A DNA stretch of 64,000 nt, taken from positions 1-64,000 of the forward strand of contig CAAFPW010000091.1 in the NCBI GenBank assembly GCA_900764925.1, given 5' to 3'. The DNA is from Fusobacteriaceae bacterium. GTDB lineage: Bacteria > Fusobacteriota > Fusobacteriia > Fusobacteriales > Fusobacteriaceae. Shown in pieces: positions 17,527 to 25,122 of the stretch. The translations under genes were made by a program, and so were the position numbers. Position 1 is the stretch's first letter; each line of letters starts with the position of its first letter. The notes below the pieces were generated by a model. That model did no database searches and had not been told where the DNA came from. It worked only from the letters and a program-made list of their open reading frames with translations.

Positions 17527-18369
17527 ATGAAAAAAGAAGAGATGTTATACGGATCATTGGCAGAGAGAGTAAAGAATGAGCATAAAATATTTATTCTAGC
17601 TTTTATATTTATTTTAATAGCTGAGTCTATTGGAAAGATATCTATCCCATTAAAAATAGGGACATTTATACTATTTCCAATTTTTTACTCTTTAATATTA
17701 GGTATGTTAAGTGGACCAGAGTGCTTAAAAATTGTAAACTCTAAGGAAGTTAAGGCGGCTAGTAAATTAGTTTTAATATGTATCTGTCCTTTTGTGGCTA
17801 AATTAGGTGTCAATGCAGGAGCAAGTATTGAAACTGTAATATCAGCTGGACCAGCACTTTTATTTCAAGAGGTTGGAAACCTAGGAACAATTTTCTTAGC
17901 TTTACCAGTTGCTATACTATTAGGAATGAAAAAAGAAGCTATTGGAGCAACTCATTCTATCAATAGAGAGTCAAACTTAGCTCTTGTAACTGATCTTTTT
18001 GGAGCTGATTCACCAGAGACAAGAGGAAGCTTATCTGTATATATTGTAGGTGGAATGATAGGAACTATATACTTTGGATTATTGGTATCAGTTGTTGCAA
18101 ATTTAGGATTATTTCATCCATATGCTCTAGGATTAGCAAGTGGAGTTGGAGCAGGAATTATGATGGCAAGTGCTGTGGCTTCTCTAACTGTAATCTATCC
18201 TGATATGGCAACACAGATAGCTGCTCTAGCAAGTGCTAGTGAAACTTTATCTGGAATAACAGGAATATATGTAGCTATTTTCATTGGAATTCCTTTAACT
18301 AAAAAATTATACAATTTTCTAGAACCAAAATTATCAAAAAAAGAGGAGAAGAGAGTAAATGAGATATAG
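17527..18369 (+). CDS. DUF3100 family membrane protein
   Basis: A 280-residue polytopic membrane protein with about eight hydrophobic segments that resembles the DUF3100 family, for which no function is established. Recognisable stretches are FILFPIFYSLILGMLSGPE and GATHSINRESNLALVTDLFG. The ATG at 17527 has GAAAGGGAG before it and is preferred to the in-frame ATG five codons upstream at 17512. It overlaps the next gene by 11 bases. With an amidohydrolase and a TauE-type exporter downstream, a role in the transport of a small nitrogenous metabolite is likely, but this is inferred from context. Confidence 0.75.
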   Translation: MKKEEMLYGSLAERVKNEHKIFILAFIFILIAESIGKISIPLKIGTFILFPIFYSLILGMLSGPECLKIVNSKEVKAASKLVLICICPFVAKLGVNAGASIETVISAGPALLFQEVGNLGTIFLALPVAILLGMKKEAIGATHSINRESNLALVTDLFGADSPETRGSLSVYIVGGMIGTIYFGLLVSVVANLGLFHPYALGLASGVGAGIMMASAVASLTVIYPDMATQIAALASASETLSGITGIYVAIFIGIPLTKKLYNFLEPKLSKKEEKRVNEI

Positions 18370-18808
18370 AGAGTGGATATTTTTACTAATTTTAGCAGGA
18401 TGTGGAATAGCACTTGCTAACTTTGTAGGATTTAAAGTTGGTTTTGTAGAGTCATTACCAGGGATATTGATTTTATTAGGAATATCTCTATGTGCAGCTT
18501 TCTTATCAAAAGTTTTACCATTTCGTCGTTTACCTATAGTTGCTTATTGCTCAATTTTAGGTTTGATAGTGGCTTCTCCAATATCTCCAGTGAGTGCCTA
18601 TGTAATATCAGCTGTGGGAAAAATTCAATTTACAGCTCCACTTACAATGGTGGGGGCTTTTGCTGGAATATCTATGAGTAATCAGATAAAAAGCTTTGCA
18701 AAGCAAGGCTGGAAAATGGTAATAGTGAGTTTACTTGTAATGACAGGAACATTTGTAGGTTCTGCAATTATTTCTCAAGTAGTTCTTAAGTTTACAGGAG
18801 TGATTTAA
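18359..18808 (+). CDS. Small membrane protein paired with DUF3100
   Basis: A 149-residue hydrophobic protein with four or five membrane segments and a charged loop FLSKVLPFRRLP around residue 48-60. It overlaps the DUF3100 gene by 11 bases and its stop overlaps the next ATG (TAATG), so the three are tightly coupled. It probably forms the second part of a two-subunit transporter with DUF3100. I do not recognise a named family. Confidence 0.7.
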   Translation: MRYREWIFLLILAGCGIALANFVGFKVGFVESLPGILILLGISLCAAFLSKVLPFRRLPIVAYCSILGLIVASPISPVSAYVISAVGKIQFTAPLTMVGAFAGISMSNQIKSFAKQGWKMVIVSLLVMTGTFVGSAIISQVVLKFTGVI

Positions 18809-20085
18809 TGTTATTAAAAAATATTGCCTACTTAGATGAAAAGTTTGATGTAATATTTAATTGTGATATTCGTATTGAGGGAAATATTATAAAAGAGATA
18901 GGAAAGAATCTAAATAGGATAGAGGGAGAGGAGATCGTTGAAGGGAAGAGTCTTCTTGTAACTCCCGGACTCTGTGATACTCATACCCATATTGGACAGC
19001 AACTTTTAAAAGGAAGGGTATTAGATGCTGATGGGATAATATGGAAAGATATCATGCTTCCCTTTGAAAGCTCATTGACTTCAGAAAAAATGTCATTAAA
19101 TACAAGATATGCTTTAATTGAGATGATAAAAGGGGGAACAACTTCTTTTATTGATGCTGGAAGTTACTATATGGATAGTGCTTGTGAAGAGATTGTAAAA
19201 AGTGGAATGAGAGCAGCAGTTACTTACTCTTCTATGGATGATGAGACACTTCCACCAAGTATTTTAAATAGTGTAGAAGAGGTTTTAGAAAAAAATGATG
19301 ATCTATATGAAAAATGGAATAATAAAGGGTTAATTCAAGTTTATTATTCAATTCGTTCTTTGATGTCAGTTTCAGAAAAATTGATTATGGAAGTAGCAAA
19401 ACATGCAAAAGAAAGAGATACAATGTTACAGGCTCATATGAATGAGTATCAAAAAGAGGTAGACTATGTTATAGAAAAAACAGGATTACCTCCATATGAG
19501 TATTTAGATAGTTTAAATGTATTAGATAAAAATTTTATAGGAGCTCACTCATTGATTTTAACTGAGAAAGAGAAAGAGATTATAAAAAATAATGATATAA
19601 AAATATCTCAGTGTCCTTTTTCAAACTCGGGAAAAGCTTTGGCTAATACTCCAGAACTTTTAAGAAAAGGGATTAAAATAGGAATTGGAAGTGATGGAAC
19701 AGCTCATGGTGGATTAAGTTTATGGGATGAGATGAAAATTTTACGTTGTATGATGAATGTGACTTGGGGAGTACAGGAACAAAATAGAAGTATTATGCCA
19801 GCTAAATCATTACTCAAGTTCTCTATGGAAAATGGAGAGTATTTTCTGAGAAAAAAGATAGGAAAAATAAAAGAGGGATATTTGGCAGATCTTATCTTTA
19901 TTGATCTGAAACAATCACATCTATGGTACAGTCAAAACTATACAAATACTCTATTTGAATGTGTAAATAAAGGTGATATAATTCACTCAATGGTAGATGG
20001 AAAGTGGATAATGAGAGATAGAAAGATATTGACAATTGATGAAGAGAGAATACAAAAAGAGTTGAAGGAGTTTACAGAATGTTAA
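18808..20085 (+). CDS. Amidohydrolase (MtaD/TrzA-like deaminase or hydrolase)
   Basis: A 425-residue member of the metal-dependent amidohydrolase superfamily, near the 5-methylthioadenosine / S-adenosylhomocysteine deaminase and atrazine-chlorohydrolase groups. Metal ligands are visible in CDTHTHIGQ (His59, His61), LQAHMNEY, GAHSLIL and GSDGTAHGG (the final Asp). The usual beta-sandwich parts flank the barrel at both ends. Typical substrates are aromatic amines, purine-like compounds or guanidines. The surrounding transporter genes suggest it acts on an imported compound, but the substrate is not visible. Confidence 0.82.
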   Translation: MLLKNIAYLDEKFDVIFNCDIRIEGNIIKEIGKNLNRIEGEEIVEGKSLLVTPGLCDTHTHIGQQLLKGRVLDADGIIWKDIMLPFESSLTSEKMSLNTRYALIEMIKGGTTSFIDAGSYYMDSACEEIVKSGMRAAVTYSSMDDETLPPSILNSVEEVLEKNDDLYEKWNNKGLIQVYYSIRSLMSVSEKLIMEVAKHAKERDTMLQAHMNEYQKEVDYVIEKTGLPPYEYLDSLNVLDKNFIGAHSLILTEKEKEIIKNNDIKISQCPFSNSGKALANTPELLRKGIKIGIGSDGTAHGGLSLWDEMKILRCMMNVTWGVQEQNRSIMPAKSLLKFSMENGEYFLRKKIGKIKEGYLADLIFIDLKQSHLWYSQNYTNTLFECVNKGDIIHSMVDGKWIMRDRKILTIDEERIQKELKEFTEC

Positions 20086-20804
20086 TTATTATTTTAGCAA
20101 ATATTGTAGTTGGTGGGCTGGTAGGACTTACTGGAGTAGCAGGTTTTTTATTGCCTATGCTATATGTAACTCTTGGTTATAGTGTAACAGAAGCCTTAGC
20201 TTTAAGTTTCTTTGCTTTTCTTATCTCTGGAATCATTGGATCAATAAATTATTATGGACATGGGCAGTTAAATCTACCTTTTGGTGTAAAATTGGGATTA
20301 TCAAGTTTTATAGGAGCTTGTATTGGAGTTTATTCAAGCACAATGATAGATGAAAATATAATAAAGATATTACTATATATGGTAGTGCTACTTTCAGGTA
20401 TATCCATATTACTTCGTAAGGATAGAGAAAGAAAAGAGGAGAAAGTTCCTAAATTTTGGCAAATTTTTCTCATGGGAGTAGTAACAGCAATAATATGTGC
20501 TCTATCTGGTGCTGGTGGTCCTATTCTTGTAATGCCCCTTTTGGTAGTATTAGGAGTAAATATAAAGATGGCAATAGCATTAGCACTATTTGATTCAATA
20601 TTTATAGCTATTCCAAGTGTAATAGGATACTTAGGAGCTAGTTATTCCAACTCTTTATTGGGAGTACTTTGTATCTCAGGAATATCTCATGGAGTTGGAG
20701 TATTTTTAGAGAGTAAATATAGTGTAAAAGCTAATCAATTTATAATAAAGAGAAGTGTAGCTATTATCTCTATATTGGTTGCACTCTACAAGTTATTTGG
20801 ATAG
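20079..20804 (+). CDS. TauE/SafE-type anion permease
   Basis: A 241-residue polytopic membrane protein with two repeated halves; the second contains the typical CALSGAGGPILVMPLLVVLG (about residues 142-161) mirrored by GLTGVAGFLLPML near the N terminus. The family exports or imports sulfur oxyanions and small organic anions such as sulfoacetate. It overlaps the amidohydrolase stop by seven bases. It may remove the product of the amidohydrolase reaction. A terminator follows at once. Confidence 0.8.
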   Translation: MLIIILANIVVGGLVGLTGVAGFLLPMLYVTLGYSVTEALALSFFAFLISGIIGSINYYGHGQLNLPFGVKLGLSSFIGACIGVYSSTMIDENIIKILLYMVVLLSGISILLRKDRERKEEKVPKFWQIFLMGVVTAIICALSGAGGPILVMPLLVVLGVNIKMAIALALFDSIFIAIPSVIGYLGASYSNSLLGVLCISGISHGVGVFLESKYSVKANQFIIKRSVAIISILVALYKLFG

Positions 20805-20850
20805 AAAAAGAGTTAGTTGGAATTTTAAATTTCCGACAGACTCTTTTTTT
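20805..20850 (+). terminator. Intrinsic terminator of the DUF3100 operon
   Basis: AAAAAGAGT (20805-20813) pairs with ACTCTTTTT (20840-20848), extended inward by TTGGAA/TTCCGA, followed by more Ts. An extended -10 (TGCTATAAT, 20857-20865) for the next gene lies just beyond. Confidence 0.88.
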
Positions 20851-20911
20851 GTATTGTGCTATAATATATCTATATTTTATCTTAAAAAGATATCTATAAT
20901 TGAGGTGTAAG

Positions 20912-22303
20912 ATGAATAGAGATAGTGAAATAAAAGGTATTGTGCAGATTATTCATGGGATGGCTGAATATTCTGAAAGATATATAGAGTTTGCAGATTT
21001 TTTAAAGTCTAAAGGATATATAGTAGTACTTTCAGATCACTATGCTCATGGAAAAAAAGCATATAATGAAAATAAGTTGGGAGTATTTGAAAAAAGTTTT
21101 GATACATTGATAGTCGATCAGTTAGAGATATCAAAAAACATGAGGAAATTGTATCCTAAAATTAATATTACAATCTTGGGACATAGTATGGGTTCTTTTA
21201 TAGCTCAAGAGCATATGAGAAGATTTAAAGATGAAAATACAAGTTATATATTTATGGGAAGCTGTTATCAAAGAAGAGCAATCACTTGGTTAGGAAAAAT
21301 TTTATTCAAAATATTTTTAAGAGTTGGAAATATTCCAAAAAGTTTTTATAACCTGATACTTTTTTTAGGAGTCAATTCTAGAATAAAAGATAGGAACAAA
21401 AGTAAATTTTCTTGGTTGAGTAGAGATGAAGAGGTAGTAAAGAAATTTCAAGAGGATAGATATTGTGGTTTTATATATTCAACAAATTTCTACTCGATGT
21501 TTTTAGATTTTATTTTTTCTTTAAATAAGCAGGGAAACTTTGCTGGTGTAGATAAGAGAAAAGAGATTTTAATTATTTCAGGAGATAGCGACCCAATAGG
21601 AAATTATGGATTGGGAGTAAAAAAATTATATAATTATTTTCTAAATGAGGGATTTAAAGATATAGAATTGAAATTGTATAGAGGGGCTAGGCATGAGATT
21701 TTAAATGAGTTAAATAAAAAAGAAGTTTATCAAGATATATTGAAATGGTTAGAAGATAAAAGGAGGAGGAAAGATATGAAAAGATACAAATTAAAAACAG
21801 AGGAAGAGTTAATTATAAGAGAGGCAGTTCCAGAGGAAGCTGAGGAGTTTTTAGAGTATGTAAATCAATGTGGAAAAGAAACAGATTTTTTAGGATTTGG
21901 AAAAGAGGGGATAGGACTAAGTATAGAAGAAGAGAAAAATGAATTTAAGAATTTTACTTCTAAAAATTTTATGTTAGTAGCTATTGTAGATGGAAAGATT
22001 GTGGGAAGTTGTAGTTTAAGAACTCGTGAAAGTAGAGTGAGATTACAACATAGAGGAACTATTGGAATAACTATTTTGAAGGAATATTGGGGAAGAGGAA
22101 TAGGAAGATATCTTTTTGAAGTCTTAATAGAGAGAGCTAAAAATAGTGGTATGAAAAAATTAGAACTAGAGGTAAGAACTGATAATGAAAGAGCTATTGC
22201 TTTATATAAGAAGATGGGATTTGAGATAGAGGGACAGATAAAATCAGCTGTTTATATAGATGGAGAGTATTTTGATAATTTTATAATGGGGAATTTGATT
22301 TAG
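20912..22303 (+). CDS. Alpha/beta-hydrolase fused in frame to a GNAT acetyltransferase
   Basis: One uninterrupted frame of 463 residues. Residues 1-288 are a serine hydrolase of the monoacylglycerol-lipase/lysophospholipase type: VQIIHGMAEYSERY (oxyanion region), nucleophile elbow LGHSMGS, acid Asp in SGDSDPIG and the base in RGARHEILNE. Residues 289-463 are a GNAT domain with the acetyl-CoA loop EYWGRGIGRYL and the end block ALYKKMGFEIEG. At the joint lies a perfect ribosome-binding site AGGAGGAGG (21761-21769) before an in-frame ATG (21776), so the GNAT can also be made alone. Lack of a stop between the two is therefore either a real fusion or a lost stop codon. The start at 20912 (ATG after GAGGTG) is preferred to the TTG at 20900. 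Confidence 0.82.
   Translation: MNRDSEIKGIVQIIHGMAEYSERYIEFADFLKSKGYIVVLSDHYAHGKKAYNENKLGVFEKSFDTLIVDQLEISKNMRKLYPKINITILGHSMGSFIAQEHMRRFKDENTSYIFMGSCYQRRAITWLGKILFKIFLRVGNIPKSFYNLILFLGVNSRIKDRNKSKFSWLSRDEEVVKKFQEDRYCGFIYSTNFYSMFLDFIFSLNKQGNFAGVDKRKEILIISGDSDPIGNYGLGVKKLYNYFLNEGFKDIELKLYRGARHEILNELNKKEVYQDILKWLEDKRRRKDMKRYKLKTEEELIIREAVPEEAEEFLEYVNQCGKETDFLGFGKEGIGLSIEEEKNEFKNFTSKNFMLVAIVDGKIVGSCSLRTRESRVRLQHRGTIGITILKEYWGRGIGRYLFEVLIERAKNSGMKKLELEVRTDNERAIALYKKMGFEIEGQIKSAVYIDGEYFDNFIMGNLI
21761..21778 (+). promoter_or_regulatory. Internal ribosome-binding site and start inside the hydrolase-GNAT frame
   Basis: AGGAGGAGG (21761-21769) lies six bases before an ATG (21776-21778) that is in frame with the upstream hydrolase. 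Starting here gives a complete 175-residue GNAT protein ending at 22303. Such a strong site inside a coding frame is what a separate gene would have. Confidence 0.75.
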
Positions 22304-22312
22304 GAGGAAATC

Positions 22313-22789
22313 GTGAATATATTGATAAGAGAGGGGAAACTTGAAGATTTTGAACAGATGAATGAATTGTTTGAAGAGTTAGATAGATACCATAGAGTGA
22401 ATCTACCAAATATATTTAAACAGGGTGAGATAGTAGGAAGAGATATGGAGCATATAGAAAATATGTGTCAAAACTCTGACTGTGAGATTTTTGTGGCTGA
22501 GTGTGATGGAAAGTTGTTAGGTATGGCAGAGGTTATAAAGAAGAGAACAGTACCATATCCTTTAAAAAAAGATAGAGAGTGGGTAGTATTAGATACTATA
22601 ATAGTGAAAAAAGAGTATAGGGATATAGGAATAGGAAATATGTTATTTGATACAATTTTAGATTGGACTAAAGAGAAAGGTGTAAATAGAATAGAAGTTA
22701 ATGTCTATGAGTTCAATGAAAGTGCAATAGGATTTTATGAGAGTCTAGGTTTTGAGAATTTTAGTAGAATAATGTATTTGGAGATATAA
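22313..22789 (+). CDS. GNAT family N-acetyltransferase
   Basis: A 158-residue single-domain acetyltransferase with the acetyl-CoA loop KEYRDIGIGNMLFD (about residues 103-116) and the C-terminal NVYEFNESAIGFYESLGF. It starts with GTG at 22313 after AGGAGG. It follows the fused hydrolase-GNAT gene by nine bases and likely shares its transcript. The acceptor substrate is unknown. Confidence 0.82.
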   Translation: MNILIREGKLEDFEQMNELFEELDRYHRVNLPNIFKQGEIVGRDMEHIENMCQNSDCEIFVAECDGKLLGMAEVIKKRTVPYPLKKDREWVVLDTIIVKKEYRDIGIGNMLFDTILDWTKEKGVNRIEVNVYEFNESAIGFYESLGFENFSRIMYLEI

Positions 22790-22793
22790 AAAA

Positions 22794-22813
22794 TCTCCTT
22801 ATTTCTAAGGAGA
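22794..22813. terminator. Bidirectional terminator between the GNAT and PRD-regulator genes
   Basis: TCTCCTTA (22794-22801) / TAAGGAGA (22806-22813) is a perfect 8-bp stem with a 4-base loop, with As before and A/T-rich sequence after, placed between two converging genes. Confidence 0.85.
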
Positions 22814-22820
22814 AAAAACT

Positions 22821-24908
22821 TTATTTTTTATTTTTATCTTCAGAGAGCATTTTTGACAGAAACTCATATTTTTTTATAGTATCCAATACTTTTTTATTGG
22901 AGTTAGTAGAGTTTATAATATCTAAAAAGTTGTAATTATCTACTAACTCTAAAAAAGAGGTAAGAGCATCTAAATAATCTTTTGAAGCTGTAGCACAGAA
23001 AGCTAATAAAAATTTTACAGATTTATTCTCTGGAAATAATACAGGTTTATCTAAAGAGATTAATGCCATTCCAGAGTTTATAACCCCTGTGGATATATCA
23101 CCATGAGGAATAGCTAGTAAATCTGTAACAACAATATATGACCCATGTTGTTTAACTTTTTCAATCATAGTATCTATATAACTTTCTTCAACATTACCAC
23201 ACTCTACTAAAATTTTTCCAACTTTTCTAATAGCTTCTTCCCAAGAGGAAGCATTGACTTTCAATTTTATATTTTCAGGATTTAAAAACTCAGAAAGCTT
23301 TTTACCTCTAATTTCTAAATCATCAACTATTTTTCCATCTAATATATTTTTTAAAGCTTCCACTAAACCAATTTTATCTTTTATTTCACAATGAGAACTA
23401 ATAGTTTTCATAACTAGCGAAAGTGAAGTTCTATTGGAATATTTAGGTAAATTATATGAATCTAAAAGAGAAATATCTTCACTTTTTAAGATGGGATTAA
23501 TAGAGATTATAGGAATATCACTTTTTATGTCTAGTTTACCTAAAGTCGTAATTATTAAATCAATATTTTTAGAAAAATCAATATTTTTAACTTGATTAAG
23601 AGGAATGATATCTAGAATATTGATATTATAACGATCTTTTAATTGTTGTTCTAATAACTTAGATGTTCCATAGCCATAGCCACAAATCAAAATAACATTT
23701 TTACTCTCTTTTTTATTTGTTTTATTCCTATCTATAGCTCCTTTGAAATGAAGGGAGATGAAAGCAATCTCATCATCATTAATCTCTATACCAATAAAAT
23801 TTTCTAAAATTTTTAAGGCTTCTTTTGTATTTTCAAAAAGTGTAGGATAGTTTTCTAAAACCTCTTCATATACAGAATTTTCTAATTTGGTTCCATTTTT
23901 TATACGATGGATTGTAGGTTTTATATGGTTTACTAATCCATTTAATAGTGTTATATCATTTGTTAAATCAATATTAGAAATTTTTTTGAATTGAAGTACA
24001 ATTTTTTTTACAATAATTTCTATCTCAATCCATTCTTTATAAGCTGAATTATTTAAAGAAAAGTTACTACACCCTAAAAAATAATCTGTAAGTTTAATCA
24101 ATTCAAGATCAGAAATTTCAATAGAAAAATTAGCTTCTAAGAATGATATACTTTTTTTCAAAATTTTAAATTCGATAGTTTCACTATAAAAATTTTGATT
24201 TCCAATTTTAGAGATATACTTATCTTTTTTTATTCGAGAGATCATAATTAAAATATAATTTGAAAGAATGAAATAGGTTTCATCTGTGATAATTATATTT
24301 AACTGTTTAGCAATATAATTTATGAATTTCTCAACTTCTATGATATCTATACCATCAAAATATTTATTGATTAGATTAAAAAGATAACGTTTTTCAATAT
24401 TTTTTTCTGAAATAAGATTTCTATATTGGTTTAAAATTTTTAGTTGGGAGTTACGAATATTTTCTTCAGCTCCAATAAGTTTTAATCCAGAACCTGTAGG
24501 CTCTAACTCTAGAGAGTTTTCTTTAAGAATTTTTCTAATTTCTCCCAATTCATTTTTTATTGTAGTTCTAGTTACATCAAAGTTTTCACATAAATCATTT
24601 ATACAAATCTCTTCAGAGAATAGAATTTTTATAAGAATGATAGTTTGTCTATATTCGTTAAAAAATATATTTTTTGAATTATCTTTTATAAAATTTTCTA
24701 ATTTTTCATACTCACTATGGAAAAGAACACCCTTACTTAATTTTTCAATTGGAGAGATATTTTTAGCAATTAGAAGTTCATTTATCTTTTCTATATCATA
24801 TCTTATAGTTCTGTCGTTTACTGAAGTAAATGTAGATATTTCTTTTATACTTGTTTTTCCTTTAGATTGAAGTATAAATTTAAGGATATCATACAATCTT
24901 TTGTTCAT
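22821..24908 (-). CDS. PRD-domain PTS-controlled transcription activator (MtlR/LicR type)
   Basis: A 695-residue regulator with N-terminal helix-turn-helix domains (residues 1-150), two PRD domains (about 170-400) that are phosphorylated on histidines by the PTS, an EIIB-like domain with the Cys loop ILICGYGYGTSKLL (about 405-490) and a C-terminal EIIA(Fru/Mtl) domain with the active-site His in AIPHGDIS. This architecture senses PTS load and inducer. It is divergent from the MngA-like PTS gene across 214 bases that contain a perfect palindrome, so it most likely activates the mng operon. It differs from E. coli, where mngR is a GntR-type gene. Confidence 0.88.
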   Translation of the reverse strand: MNKRLYDILKFILQSKGKTSIKEISTFTSVNDRTIRYDIEKINELLIAKNISPIEKLSKGVLFHSEYEKLENFIKDNSKNIFFNEYRQTIILIKILFSEEICINDLCENFDVTRTTIKNELGEIRKILKENSLELEPTGSGLKLIGAEENIRNSQLKILNQYRNLISEKNIEKRYLFNLINKYFDGIDIIEVEKFINYIAKQLNIIITDETYFILSNYILIMISRIKKDKYISKIGNQNFYSETIEFKILKKSISFLEANFSIEISDLELIKLTDYFLGCSNFSLNNSAYKEWIEIEIIVKKIVLQFKKISNIDLTNDITLLNGLVNHIKPTIHRIKNGTKLENSVYEEVLENYPTLFENTKEALKILENFIGIEINDDEIAFISLHFKGAIDRNKTNKKESKNVILICGYGYGTSKLLEQQLKDRYNINILDIIPLNQVKNIDFSKNIDLIITTLGKLDIKSDIPIISINPILKSEDISLLDSYNLPKYSNRTSLSLVMKTISSHCEIKDKIGLVEALKNILDGKIVDDLEIRGKKLSEFLNPENIKLKVNASSWEEAIRKVGKILVECGNVEESYIDTMIEKVKQHGSYIVVTDLLAIPHGDISTGVINSGMALISLDKPVLFPENKSVKFLLAFCATASKDYLDALTSFLELVDNYNFLDIINSTNSNKKVLDTIKKYEFLSKMLSEDKNKK

Positions 24909-24962
24909 TAATTATCATTCCTTTCAAAAAAAATTGAATAAAAAAGTCCATCTCTAAATGTG

Positions 24963-24968
24963 ATTATA
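24963..24968 (-). promoter_or_regulatory. Probable -10 box of the PRD regulator gene
   Basis: TATAAT on the minus strand (24968-24963) lies within TGATTATATT. The word TGATTAT recurs at 24961, 24981 and 25076, that is near both divergent promoters, and could be the half-site of a shared operator. No convincing -35 box is seen. Confidence 0.4.
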
Positions 24969-25072
24969 TTGCAAAATATATGATTATTATAAAACAAGAA
25001 CTAAAAAAAATCAAATTTTACTAAAAGTATTCAAAAAAAAATGAAAAAATTAGATTATTCTCTAAAAAAATA

Positions 25073-25095
25073 TCTGATTATATAATATAATCAGA
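25073..25095 (+). promoter_or_regulatory. Perfect 23-base palindrome overlapping the mng promoter
   Basis: TCTGATTATA (25073-25082) and TATAATCAGA (25086-25095) are exact inverted repeats around TAA. The element contains TATAAT (25081-25086 or 25086-25091) that can serve as the -10 box of the PTS gene 28-37 bases downstream. The -35 region is poor, as expected for an activator-dependent promoter. Confidence 0.6.
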
Positions 25096-25122
25096 AAAAT
25101 AAAAATAAAAAGAGGTGTTAAG

